9,534 nt of DNA, taken from contig DEDL01000012.1 in NCBI GenBank assembly GCA_002349525.1, positions 2,160-11,693 of the forward strand, written 5' to 3'. The position numbers were made by a program, and so were the translations under genes. The DNA is from Lachnoclostridium sp. UBA2905. GTDB taxonomy: Bacteria; Bacillota; Clostridia; Lachnospirales; Lachnospiraceae. The number at the start of each line of letters is the position of its first letter. The stretch's first letter is position 1. Of this stretch, positions 1 through 5,633 are shown piece by piece. The notes below the pieces were generated by a model, which did not search any database, was not told the DNA's origin, and saw only the letters and a list, made by a program, of their open reading frames with translations.

Positions 1-15
1 CGGAGAAATATTGGT

Positions 16-21
16 AAGGAG
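16..21 (+). promoter_or_regulatory. Ribosome binding site of the M15 peptidase gene
   Basis: AAGGAG lies 10 nt before the ATG at 32. It would sit inside the coding sequence if the upstream TTG at 11 were used, so it supports the ATG. Confidence 0.65.
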
Positions 22-31
22 CATTGATGAT

Positions 32-817
32 ATGAAGAAAAAAATTTTAAACACAGTTTTATTGCTGGCAGGAATATTGATTTTGCTGACTTTTGGCGGT
101 TTTGGGCAGGCTGCTGCTAAGAATGCAGTTAATCATAGCGGGTCAGAGGACGTATGTGATGCAAAAAATATGTCCATTAAGGAACTTAAAAATGAGGGGT
201 TTTATTATACAAAATTATCAGATGAGATAAAGGATATTATAACAGGTGTTTCATACCATAAAAACAAATATATATCTTACAGGGATCTTCGCTATGTGAC
301 AGTGAAATATGTTAATTACAAGGGTAAGGAAAAAGAGGGGAACCTTATAGTAAATAAGGCAATTGCCAAAGATACGGTAAGAATATTTTATGAACTTTAC
401 AAAATGAAATATCCAGTGAGAAGAATGGAATTAATCGATGAATATGATGCTGATGATAATAAGTCTATGGAGGCTGATAATACCACATGTTTTAATTACA
501 GGGTAATAGCCGGATCGGCAAAAAACCTTTCCATGCATGGACTTGGCCTTGCAATTGATATTAATCCTAAGGTTAATCCATGTGTGGGAGGTGCCCATGG
601 ACTGCTTCCTGTAAATGGTAGAAAATATGCCAACCGAAATGTGAAAACATGTAAGGGAATGTATAAAAATATTATGATTCATAAGAACGATAAGGTATAT
701 AAAATCTTCAAAAAATATGGATTTTCCTGGGGTGGTGACTGGAAGAGCATGAAGGATTACCAGCATTTTTATAAGATTCCTGCTGCATATGCAAAGACAG
801 GCAGATATGAATGGTAG
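32..817 (+). CDS. Exported M15-family D-Ala-D-Ala carboxypeptidase / L,D-endopeptidase-like protein
   Basis: Predicted zinc peptidase acting on peptidoglycan peptides outside the membrane. Of 261 residues, about 1-29 form a signal peptide: MKKK, a long Leu/Ile core, then GQAAAK as a likely cleavage region. The C-terminal half carries the M15 signature: S167-x-H169-xx-G-x-A-x-D176 gives two zinc ligands, and the WGGDW block at 233-237 followed by D242-Y-Q-H245-F gives the catalytic acid and the third ligand. The middle (about 84-160, including the EYDADD and CFNYR motifs) resembles the N-terminal part seen in clostridial M15 proteins. The mature part has four cysteines (42, 153, 184, 207), so disulfides are possible. 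ATG at 32 is chosen over an in-frame TTG at 11 because AAGGAG at 16-21 is well spaced for it and the signal peptide starts there. Family is confident; carboxypeptidase versus endopeptidase cannot be told from sequence. Upstream context lies outside the window. Confidence 0.88.
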   Translation: MKKKILNTVLLLAGILILLTFGGFGQAAAKNAVNHSGSEDVCDAKNMSIKELKNEGFYYTKLSDEIKDIITGVSYHKNKYISYRDLRYVTVKYVNYKGKEKEGNLIVNKAIAKDTVRIFYELYKMKYPVRRMELIDEYDADDNKSMEADNTTCFNYRVIAGSAKNLSMHGLGLAIDINPKVNPCVGGAHGLLPVNGRKYANRNVKTCKGMYKNIMIHKNDKVYKIFKKYGFSWGGDWKSMKDYQHFYKIPAAYAKTGRYEW

Positions 818-907
818 AATCATAAGATGTAAATGGTAAAAGTATTAGAAATAATAACGAAAAGAATAACAAAAGAATTACAGAAAGAATAATAAAAGAA
901 TTACATA
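811..907. repeat. Short A-rich direct repeats after the M15 gene
   Basis: Two 23-bp units at 862-884 and 885-907 match at 21 of 23 positions (core AAAGAATTACA). Within them GAATwAC-type blocks recur about every 11 bp. Before them, 811-832 and 833-854 match at 16 of 22; the first of these contains the M15 stop codon (ATGGTAG versus ATGGTAA). The stretch 818-1048 has no gene. I see no hairpin terminator after the peptidase gene. Confidence 0.6.
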
Positions 908-963
908 AGAATACATAAGAAAAAACTTGAAAAAAATATAAACGATAAATGTCAAAAAAATAC

Positions 964-992
964 TTGTTAAAGAATCATTTAATTGCTATACT
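964..992 (+). promoter_or_regulatory. Sigma-A type promoter for araD-tktN-tktC
   Basis: TTGTTA at 964-969 and TATACT at 987-992 are separated by exactly 17 bp, placing the transcription start near 999. An overlapping TATAAT at 992-997 has a less good spacing (22 bp) to this -35. Upstream A-tracts at 920-925, 930-936 and 954-960 could act as an UP element or as curved DNA. Confidence 0.7.
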
Positions 993-1008
993 ATAATTAC
1001 TTATTAAG

Positions 1009-1021
1009 TGCACAATGTGCA
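1009..1021. promoter_or_regulatory. 13-bp perfect inverted repeat at the araD transcription start (possible operator)
   Basis: TGCACA-A-TGTGCA is a perfect palindrome around one central base. It lies about 10-20 nt after the predicted transcription start and 28 nt before the araD ATG, a normal place for a repressor operator. The cognate regulator is not in the window and I cannot name it. Confidence 0.4.
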
Positions 1022-1048
1022 GATTAAGAAAGGAATGTAATATAGGTT

Positions 1049-1753
1049 ATGTTATCAGAATTAAAAGAGAAAGTTTATGAAGCTAATATGGAGCTTTGGA
1101 GAAAAGGTATGGTTATATATACCTGGGGTAACGTAAGCGGTATTGACAGGGATAAGGGACTTGTTGTAATCAAGCCAAGTGGTGTTGATTATGATGTTAT
1201 GAAACCTGAAGATATGGTTGTTGTTGATCTTAACGGTAATGTTGTTGAGGGTAAGCTTCGTCCATCATCAGATACACCTACTCACGTAGTGCTCTACAAT
1301 AAGTATCCTGAAATGGGCGGTGTTGTTCATACACATTCTACACATGCAGTAGCATTTGCACAGGCTGGTAAACCAATTACCGCACTTGGAACAACTCATG
1401 CAGATTATTTCTACGGAGATATTCCTTGTACAAGAAGCCTTACTGATGAAGAAGTTCATGATGCATACGAAGTTAATACAGGAAAAGTTATTATTGAAAC
1501 ATTTGACGGACTTGGAATTGATCCTATGGCTGTTCCAGGTGTTGTATGTAAGAATCATGGACCATTTGCCTGGGGTAAAACACCAGATCAGGCTGTTTAT
1601 AATTCAGTAGTTATGGAAAAGGTTGCTGAGATGGCATACATTACATATGGAATTAATCCAAGTGTAGAACGTGAGCCACAGTATATTCTGGACAAGCATT
1701 ATTTCAGAAAACATGGACCAAACGCATATTATGGACAGGGTGGAGAACACTAA
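1049..1753 (+). CDS. araD: L-ribulose-5-phosphate 4-epimerase
   Basis: Zinc-dependent class II aldolase-fold enzyme that converts L-ribulose 5-phosphate to D-xylulose 5-phosphate by retro-aldol cleavage and re-addition. At 234 residues it has the family length (E. coli AraD is 231). Visible motifs: GNVSG (27-31) and IKPSGVDY (41-48) for phosphate and substrate; SSDTPTH (73-79); zinc ligands H94 and H96 in VHTHSTH and H170 in NHGPFAWG; catalytic D119 in HADYFYG and Y228 in AYYGQ. These align with E. coli D76, H95, H97, H171, D120 and Y229, shifted by one. It is first in an operon with both transketolase subunits, which use its product. The ribosome binding site AAAGGA (1029-1034) is rather far (14 nt) from the ATG, but no better start is seen. 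UlaF and SgbE have the same activity in L-ascorbate/L-xylulose catabolism, so the sugar of origin is not certain. No araA or kinase gene is nearby. Confidence 0.94.
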   Translation: MLSELKEKVYEANMELWRKGMVIYTWGNVSGIDRDKGLVVIKPSGVDYDVMKPEDMVVVDLNGNVVEGKLRPSSDTPTHVVLYNKYPEMGGVVHTHSTHAVAFAQAGKPITALGTTHADYFYGDIPCTRSLTDEEVHDAYEVNTGKVIIETFDGLGIDPMAVPGVVCKNHGPFAWGKTPDQAVYNSVVMEKVAEMAYITYGINPSVEREPQYILDKHYFRKHGPNAYYGQGGEH

Positions 1754-1798
1754 TCCTTCTATATATGAGCTAATAATAATTATGAAAGGTGAATTAAA

Positions 1799-2620
1799 AT
1801 GGATAATTTAGAATTAAAGAAGACGGCTAATGAAGTCCGTAAAGGCATTGTAACAGCAGTATATAATGCAAAGTCCGGTCATCCGGGCGGATCACTTTCT
1901 GCAGCAGATATTTACACATATTTGTATTTTGAAGAGCTTAACATTGATCCAAAGAACCCACGTAAGGCAGACAGAGACAGATTTGTTCTTTCAAAGGGAC
2001 ATACTGCTCCTGGTTATTACTCAACACTTGCAAACAGAGGATTCTTCCCGGTAGAAGACCTTAAGACACTTCGTCATACAGGTTCATACCTTCAGGGACA
2101 TCCAAACATGAATGAGATTCCTGGTGTTGATATGTCAAGTGGATCACTTGGACAGGGTATTTCATGTGCTGTAGGAATGGCTCTTTCAGCTAAACTTTCA
2201 GGTGATGATTATCGTGTTTATACACTTCTTGGTGATGGAGAAATCCAGGAAGGTCAGGTTTGGGAAGCTGCTATGTTCGCAGGACACAGAAAACTTGACA
2301 ACTTAGTAGTAATCGTTGATAACAACGGATTACAGATTGATGGAAATATTGAAGATGTATGTTCACCTTATCCAATCGATAAGAAGTTTGAAGCATTTAA
2401 CTTCCACGTAATCAATATTGATGGTCATGATTTTGATCAGATTAGAGCTGCTTTCAATGAAGCAAGAGAAACTAAAGGTATGCCTACAGCAATTATCGCT
2501 AAGACAATTAAAGGTAAGGGTGTTTCATTCATGGAGAACCAGGCTGGATGGCATGGAAAAGCTCCTAATGATGAACAGTATGAAATTGCTATGGCAGATT
2601 TAGAGAAAGCAGGTGAATAA
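1799..2620 (+). CDS. tktN: Transketolase, N-terminal (thiamine diphosphate-binding) subunit
   Basis: First half of a split transketolase, moving two-carbon ketol units between sugar phosphates in the non-oxidative pentose phosphate pathway. Its 273 residues equal the pyrophosphate-binding domain of full-length enzymes. Seen: SGHPGGSLS (26-34), SKGHTAPG (65-72), GHPNM (100-104), GSLGQG (115-120), the ThDP/Mg motif GDGEIQEGQVWEA (145-157) closing with D174-NN (175-176), and WHGKAP (251-256) with the His expected at the active site. The ribosome binding site AAAGGTG (1785-1791) is 7 nt from the ATG. It starts 45 bp after araD with no terminator between, so co-transcription is likely. It needs the product of the next gene for activity, because the Glu that activates the cofactor is there. 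Confidence 0.93.
   Translation: MDNLELKKTANEVRKGIVTAVYNAKSGHPGGSLSAADIYTYLYFEELNIDPKNPRKADRDRFVLSKGHTAPGYYSTLANRGFFPVEDLKTLRHTGSYLQGHPNMNEIPGVDMSSGSLGQGISCAVGMALSAKLSGDDYRVYTLLGDGEIQEGQVWEAAMFAGHRKLDNLVVIVDNNGLQIDGNIEDVCSPYPIDKKFEAFNFHVINIDGHDFDQIRAAFNEARETKGMPTAIIAKTIKGKGVSFMENQAGWHGKAPNDEQYEIAMADLEKAGE
2611..2616 (+). promoter_or_regulatory. tktC ribosome binding site inside the end of tktN
   Basis: AGGTGA lies in the last codons of tktN, 6 nt before the tktC ATG. The genes are only 2 bp apart, so terminating ribosomes probably re-initiate, keeping the two subunits equimolar. Confidence 0.65.
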
Positions 2621-2622
2621 AG

Positions 2623-3564
2623 ATGGCAGAAGTTAAAAAGATTGCAACAAGACAGAGCTATGGTAATGCACTTGCAGAGTTTGGTGCAGAATATGATAAC
2701 CTTGTAGTTCTCGATGCAGACCTTGCAGGAGCTACACAGACTTGTATATTTAAAAAAGCATTCCCGGAAAGACATATCGACTGTGGTATTGCAGAATGTA
2801 ATATGGCTGGTATTGCAGCAGGACTTGCTACAACAGGTAAGATCCCATTTATGAGTTCATTTGCTATGTTCGCAGCTGGACGTGCATTTGAGCAGGTTCG
2901 TAACTCAATCGGATATCCACATCTTAATGTTAAGATTGGTGCTACACATGCTGGAATCTCAGTTGGAGAAGACGGTGCATCGCATCAGTGTTGTGAAGAC
3001 GTTGCTCTTATGAGAACAATTCCTGGAATGACAGTTATCGTTCCATCAGATGATGTAGAAGCAAGAGCAGCAGTTAAGGCTGCAATTGAAATGGATGGTC
3101 CTTGTTACTTAAGATTTGGACGTCTTGCAGTACCTGTAATCAATGACAATGATGATTACAAGTTTGAAATCGGTAAGGGTATCGTTCTTCGTGAAGGTAA
3201 GGATGTAGCACTTATCGCATCAGGTCTTGAAGTTGCTGAAACTCTTGAAGCTGCTGAAAAGCTTGCAGCAGATGGAATTGATGCAAAAGTTATTAACATT
3301 CATACAATTAAGCCTCTTGATGAGGATCTTGTAGTTGCAGCAGCAAAAGAAACAGGAAAAGTTGTTACTATCGAAGAGCATTCAGTTATTGGTGGTCTTG
3401 GAAGTGCAGTTTGTGATGTTCTTTCAGAGAAGTGCCCAACTCAGGTTCTTAAAATTGGTGTTAATGATACATTCGGTGAGTCAGGTCCAGCTAAGGAGCT
3501 TCTTAAGAAGTATGAACTTGATGCAGAAGGTATCTACAAAAAGGTTAAAGCTTTCATGGCATAA
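2623..3564 (+). CDS. tktC: Transketolase, C-terminal (pyrimidine-binding) subunit
   Basis: Second half of the split transketolase, 313 residues: the Pyr domain followed by the C-terminal transketolase domain. Seen: H51-IDCGIAE58-CNM, where E58 is the conserved Glu that activates the aminopyrimidine of thiamine diphosphate; SSFAMFAAGRAFEQVR (78-93); ATHAGISVGEDGASHQ (107-122); IVPSD (139-143); and in the C-terminal domain EEHSVIGGLGSAV (251-263) and GVNDTFGESG (279-288). It pairs with the subunit encoded 2 bp upstream. A DXP-synthase-like protein is the main relative to exclude; the adjacent matching N-terminal half and the araD context favour transketolase. The gene is followed by a strong hairpin terminator, which ends the operon. 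Confidence 0.93.
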   Translation: MAEVKKIATRQSYGNALAEFGAEYDNLVVLDADLAGATQTCIFKKAFPERHIDCGIAECNMAGIAAGLATTGKIPFMSSFAMFAAGRAFEQVRNSIGYPHLNVKIGATHAGISVGEDGASHQCCEDVALMRTIPGMTVIVPSDDVEARAAVKAAIEMDGPCYLRFGRLAVPVINDNDDYKFEIGKGIVLREGKDVALIASGLEVAETLEAAEKLAADGIDAKVINIHTIKPLDEDLVVAAAKETGKVVTIEEHSVIGGLGSAVCDVLSEKCPTQVLKIGVNDTFGESGPAKELLKKYELDAEGIYKKVKAFMA

Positions 3565-3603
3565 TTGTCAGTAAGCATGTAACCAGAATATAATTTGAAT
3601 TTT

Positions 3604-3636
3604 AGTGCGTCACATCGCAAGATGTGGCGCATTTTG
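3604..3636 (+). terminator. Intrinsic terminator of the araD-tktN-tktC operon
   Basis: The stem TGCGTCACATC (3606-3616) pairs with GATGTGGCGCA (3621-3631) across a GCAA tetraloop, with one G-U wobble in 11 pairs, followed by TTTTG. It lies about 40 nt after the tktC stop codon. Confidence 0.88.
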
Positions 3637-3639
3637 TAC

Positions 3640-3668
3640 TTAAAAAAAACACAATTGTGTGTTATAAT
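3640..3668 (+). promoter_or_regulatory. Promoter of the foldase gene with a palindrome in its spacer
   Basis: TATAAT at 3663-3668 is a consensus -10 with an extended TG at 3660-3661. The -35 (TTAAAA, 3640-3645, 17-bp spacing) is weak, which an extended -10 can offset. A perfect 12-bp palindrome ACACAATTGTGT (3649-3660) fills most of the spacer, so a protein bound there would compete with RNA polymerase. Confidence 0.6.
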
Positions 3669-3708
3669 GCACTAAGAAGAAAATGTTGGTGAATATGGAG
3701 GATGAAGA

Positions 3709-4863
3709 ATGCCAGATAATAATGAAGCAGTAAAGAACAATATGAATACTAAAAATGATAATGCTGCAGGTAAAAACAATAATAAAATTATAATTGCAGC
3801 AGTTGCAGCCCTTGTTGTCATAGCAGCGGTTATTGTAACAGTTATATTTGTGAACAAAAACAGGGATATAAAGGATATTACCATAGGTGCAGCATATGAT
3901 TATGAAGATGCTGGATTTCTTAAACTTGGAGATTACAAGGGTATTAATGTATCTGTTGCTGTAAGTGATGAAGATGTTGAAGAGGGTGTGAATGATGCCC
4001 TTGATAGTGTTGAAACATATGTACACAAGGAAGGAACACCAGTACAGGGTGACAATGTTAATGTTGATTATACAGCAACACTTGATGGCAATGATCTTGA
4101 GGATTACGCTTCTTCTGATGAAATACTTGAGGTAGGTTCAGAGGATAATTTTACTGAATTTAACAATGAACTTGTTACTATGAAAACAGGTGAGACAAAA
4201 AGTGTTGAAGTAAAGGTACCTGATGATTATGGCGATGATGAGATAGATGGAAAAACTGTAGTGTTTAACATTACTCTGAACTATATCTGTGGTGATGAAA
4301 TTGATGCTGAGCTTACAGATGAATTTGCCAATGAATACTCAGAAGGTGAATGTACATCAGCTGCTGATTTTAAAGAATATATGAGAAAGTCACTTTATGA
4401 AGAAAAGGTAGATTCAATTGCTGATGATGCATGGGAGAGTGTTGTTGACAATACAGAAGTTGAAAAGGTTGCAAAGGGTGAACTTGACAATGCTGTTAAG
4501 GAAACAATGGACAACTATAAGAGCTTTGCTGAGCTTTCAGGCTGCTCTGTTGAAGAACTTTTAGAATCATTTGGTATGACAGAGGACGATGCAAAAGAGG
4601 TTGGAGAAGATACAGCCAAAGACAGAATGATTGCAAAGACAATTGCCGCAAAAGAGAATATAACAATGGATGATGCAACTTATCAGTCACTTCTTATAAG
4701 CAATCTGGCTGATGACACAGATGGAACAGATAATATGTCAGTAGCAGAGCTTGAAGATGCGTATACAAGCCAGTATGCAGAGAATCCAAAGGAAGCAATG
4801 TTCCTTGAATGTGTCAAAAAGTTTGTGGCAGATAATGCTGTTGTTGAAGGACTTGAAAATTAG
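3709..4863 (+). CDS. Membrane-anchored FKBP-type peptidyl-prolyl isomerase, trigger-factor-like
   Basis: Probable extracytoplasmic protein-folding factor of 384 residues. Residues 1-26 are polar and Asn-rich; 27-48 form one hydrophobic helix followed by NKNR. With no lipobox Cys, this looks like a membrane anchor with the bulk outside, though topology is inferred. Residues 66-105 (GFLKLGDYKGI, then VSDEDVEEGV) resemble a conserved lead-in of trigger-factor-like proteins. An FKBP domain spans about 110-193: GDNVNVDYTATLDG (114-127), LEVGSEDNF (140-148), GETKSVEVKVPDDYG (161-175), GKTVVFNITLNYI (181-193). From ELTDEFANEY (201-210) onward it follows the helical trigger factor C-terminal chaperone region. 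The ribosome-binding N-terminal domain of true trigger factor is absent, so it should not be called tig. The protein is very acidic. GGAGG at 3697-3701 lies 7 nt before the ATG. A two-component pair follows 46 bp downstream. Confidence 0.82.
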   Translation: MPDNNEAVKNNMNTKNDNAAGKNNNKIIIAAVAALVVIAAVIVTVIFVNKNRDIKDITIGAAYDYEDAGFLKLGDYKGINVSVAVSDEDVEEGVNDALDSVETYVHKEGTPVQGDNVNVDYTATLDGNDLEDYASSDEILEVGSEDNFTEFNNELVTMKTGETKSVEVKVPDDYGDDEIDGKTVVFNITLNYICGDEIDAELTDEFANEYSEGECTSAADFKEYMRKSLYEEKVDSIADDAWESVVDNTEVEKVAKGELDNAVKETMDNYKSFAELSGCSVEELLESFGMTEDDAKEVGEDTAKDRMIAKTIAAKENITMDDATYQSLLISNLADDTDGTDNMSVAELEDAYTSQYAENPKEAMFLECVKKFVADNAVVEGLEN

Positions 4864-4897
4864 GAATAACAAGTAAAATTATTTACAATAATTGCCT

Positions 4898-4902
4898 GGA
4901 GG
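4898..4902 (+). promoter_or_regulatory. Ribosome binding site of the response regulator, deciding its start
   Basis: GGAGG lies 7 nt before the ATG at 4910. It is too close (1 nt) to the ATG at 4904 and lies inside the coding sequence if the TTG at 4892 were used. The start at 4910 is therefore preferred. Confidence 0.75.
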
Positions 4903-4909
4903 TATGGAC

Positions 4910-5581
4910 ATGGATGCCATTAAGATACTTGTAGTTGATGATGAAGCGAGAATGAGAAAGCTTGTTAAGGACTTTCTTGTTAAGGATGGATTTGAAGTAC
5001 TTGAAGCTGCCAATGGTGAAGAAGCAGTGGATATATTCTTTGATGAGAAGAATATTGAACTTATAATACTTGATGTCATGATGCCTAAGCTGGATGGATG
5101 GGGCGTTTGCAGGGAGATACGACAGTATTCAAAGGTCCCTATTATAATGCTTACTGCAAAATCGGCAGAGAAGGATGAACTTCTTGGATTTGAGCTTGGG
5201 GTAGATGAGTATATTTCAAAACCCTTCAGCCCTAAGATTCTTGTAGCAAGAGTTGAGGCAATTTTGAGAAGAACTAATGCTCTTGATGACCAGTCCATTG
5301 AAGTAGGCGGAATTAAAATTGATAAGTCAGCACATGAAGTATATGTTGATGGTAAAAAACTTGAACTTAGCTTTAAGGAATTTGAACTTTTAACTTATTT
5401 TGTTGAAAATAAGGGTATTGCCCTTTCAAGAGAAAAGATACTTAATAATGTGTGGAATTATGACTATTATGGAGATGCAAGAACGATTGATACACATGTT
5501 AAGAAGCTTAGAAGCAAAATGGGTTCTAAAGGTGACTGTATAAAAACCATATGGGGAATGGGTTATAAATTTGAACCATAA
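4910..5581 (+). CDS. OmpR/PhoB-family two-component response regulator
   Basis: Cytoplasmic DNA-binding regulator of 223 residues switched by phosphorylation. The receiver domain (about 4-120) has the acidic pair D10-D11, phospho-acceptor D55 in LIILDVMMPKLDG, T82 in MLTAKS and K104 in ISKPF, a full active site. The C-terminal winged helix (about 130-222) has LSFKEFELLTYF (153-164), REKILNNVW (174-182), RTIDTHVKKLRSK (191-203) and the closing WGMGYKFEP (215-223), all typical of the OmpR type. It lies 46 bp after the foldase gene with no clear promoter or terminator between, so it is probably read from the promoter at 3640-3668. The partner kinase follows at 5634, after a stem-loop. The regulated genes cannot be told from sequence; the foldase gene itself is one candidate. 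Confidence 0.93.
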   Translation: MDAIKILVVDDEARMRKLVKDFLVKDGFEVLEAANGEEAVDIFFDEKNIELIILDVMMPKLDGWGVCREIRQYSKVPIIMLTAKSAEKDELLGFELGVDEYISKPFSPKILVARVEAILRRTNALDDQSIEVGGIKIDKSAHEVYVDGKKLELSFKEFELLTYFVENKGIALSREKILNNVWNYDYYGDARTIDTHVKKLRSKMGSKGDCIKTIWGMGYKFEP

Positions 5582-5584
5582 CTT

Positions 5585-5612
5585 AAGAGAACCGCAAGGT
5601 TCTCTTTTGCTT
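5585..5612 (+). terminator. Terminator-like hairpin between response regulator and kinase
   Basis: AAGAGAACC (5585-5593) pairs perfectly with GGTTCTCTT (5598-5606) across a GCAA tetraloop, followed by TTGCTT. It starts 4 nt after the regulator stop codon and ends before the kinase ribosome binding site. The U-tract is short and partly in the stem, so partial termination is more likely than full. It could keep kinase transcripts below regulator transcripts, or stabilise the upstream mRNA end. Confidence 0.6.
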
Positions 5613-5620
5613 ATATTGGA

Positions 5621-5627
5621 AAGGAAG
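5621..5627 (+). promoter_or_regulatory. Ribosome binding site of the sensor kinase, deciding a GTG start
   Basis: AAGGAAG lies 6 nt before GTG 5634. The longer in-frame TTG at 5571 has no such site, overlaps the regulator gene and would translate the hairpin. Confidence 0.7.
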
Positions 5628-5633
5628 ATTCAG

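Noticed and set aside
1009..1034. Catabolite-response (cre) site before araD
   Set aside because: The sequence lacks the central CG and flanking pattern of a cre box; only the TGCACA palindrome is convincing.
3640..4026. Reverse-strand open frame of 128 codons
   Set aside because: It is antisense to the foldase's membrane anchor, reads through the promoter, and has a Cys/Ile/Phe-rich composition typical of a shadow frame.
4853..4889. Separate promoter for the response regulator (TTGAAA at 4853, TACAAT at 4884)
   Set aside because: The spacing is 25 bp, too long for sigma-A; the only better-spaced -10 (TAAAAT at 4874, 15 bp) is weak.
5571..5633. Longer kinase N-terminus from TTG 5571
   Set aside because: It would overlap the regulator gene and translate the hairpin, and has no ribosome binding site, while GTG 5634 has one.
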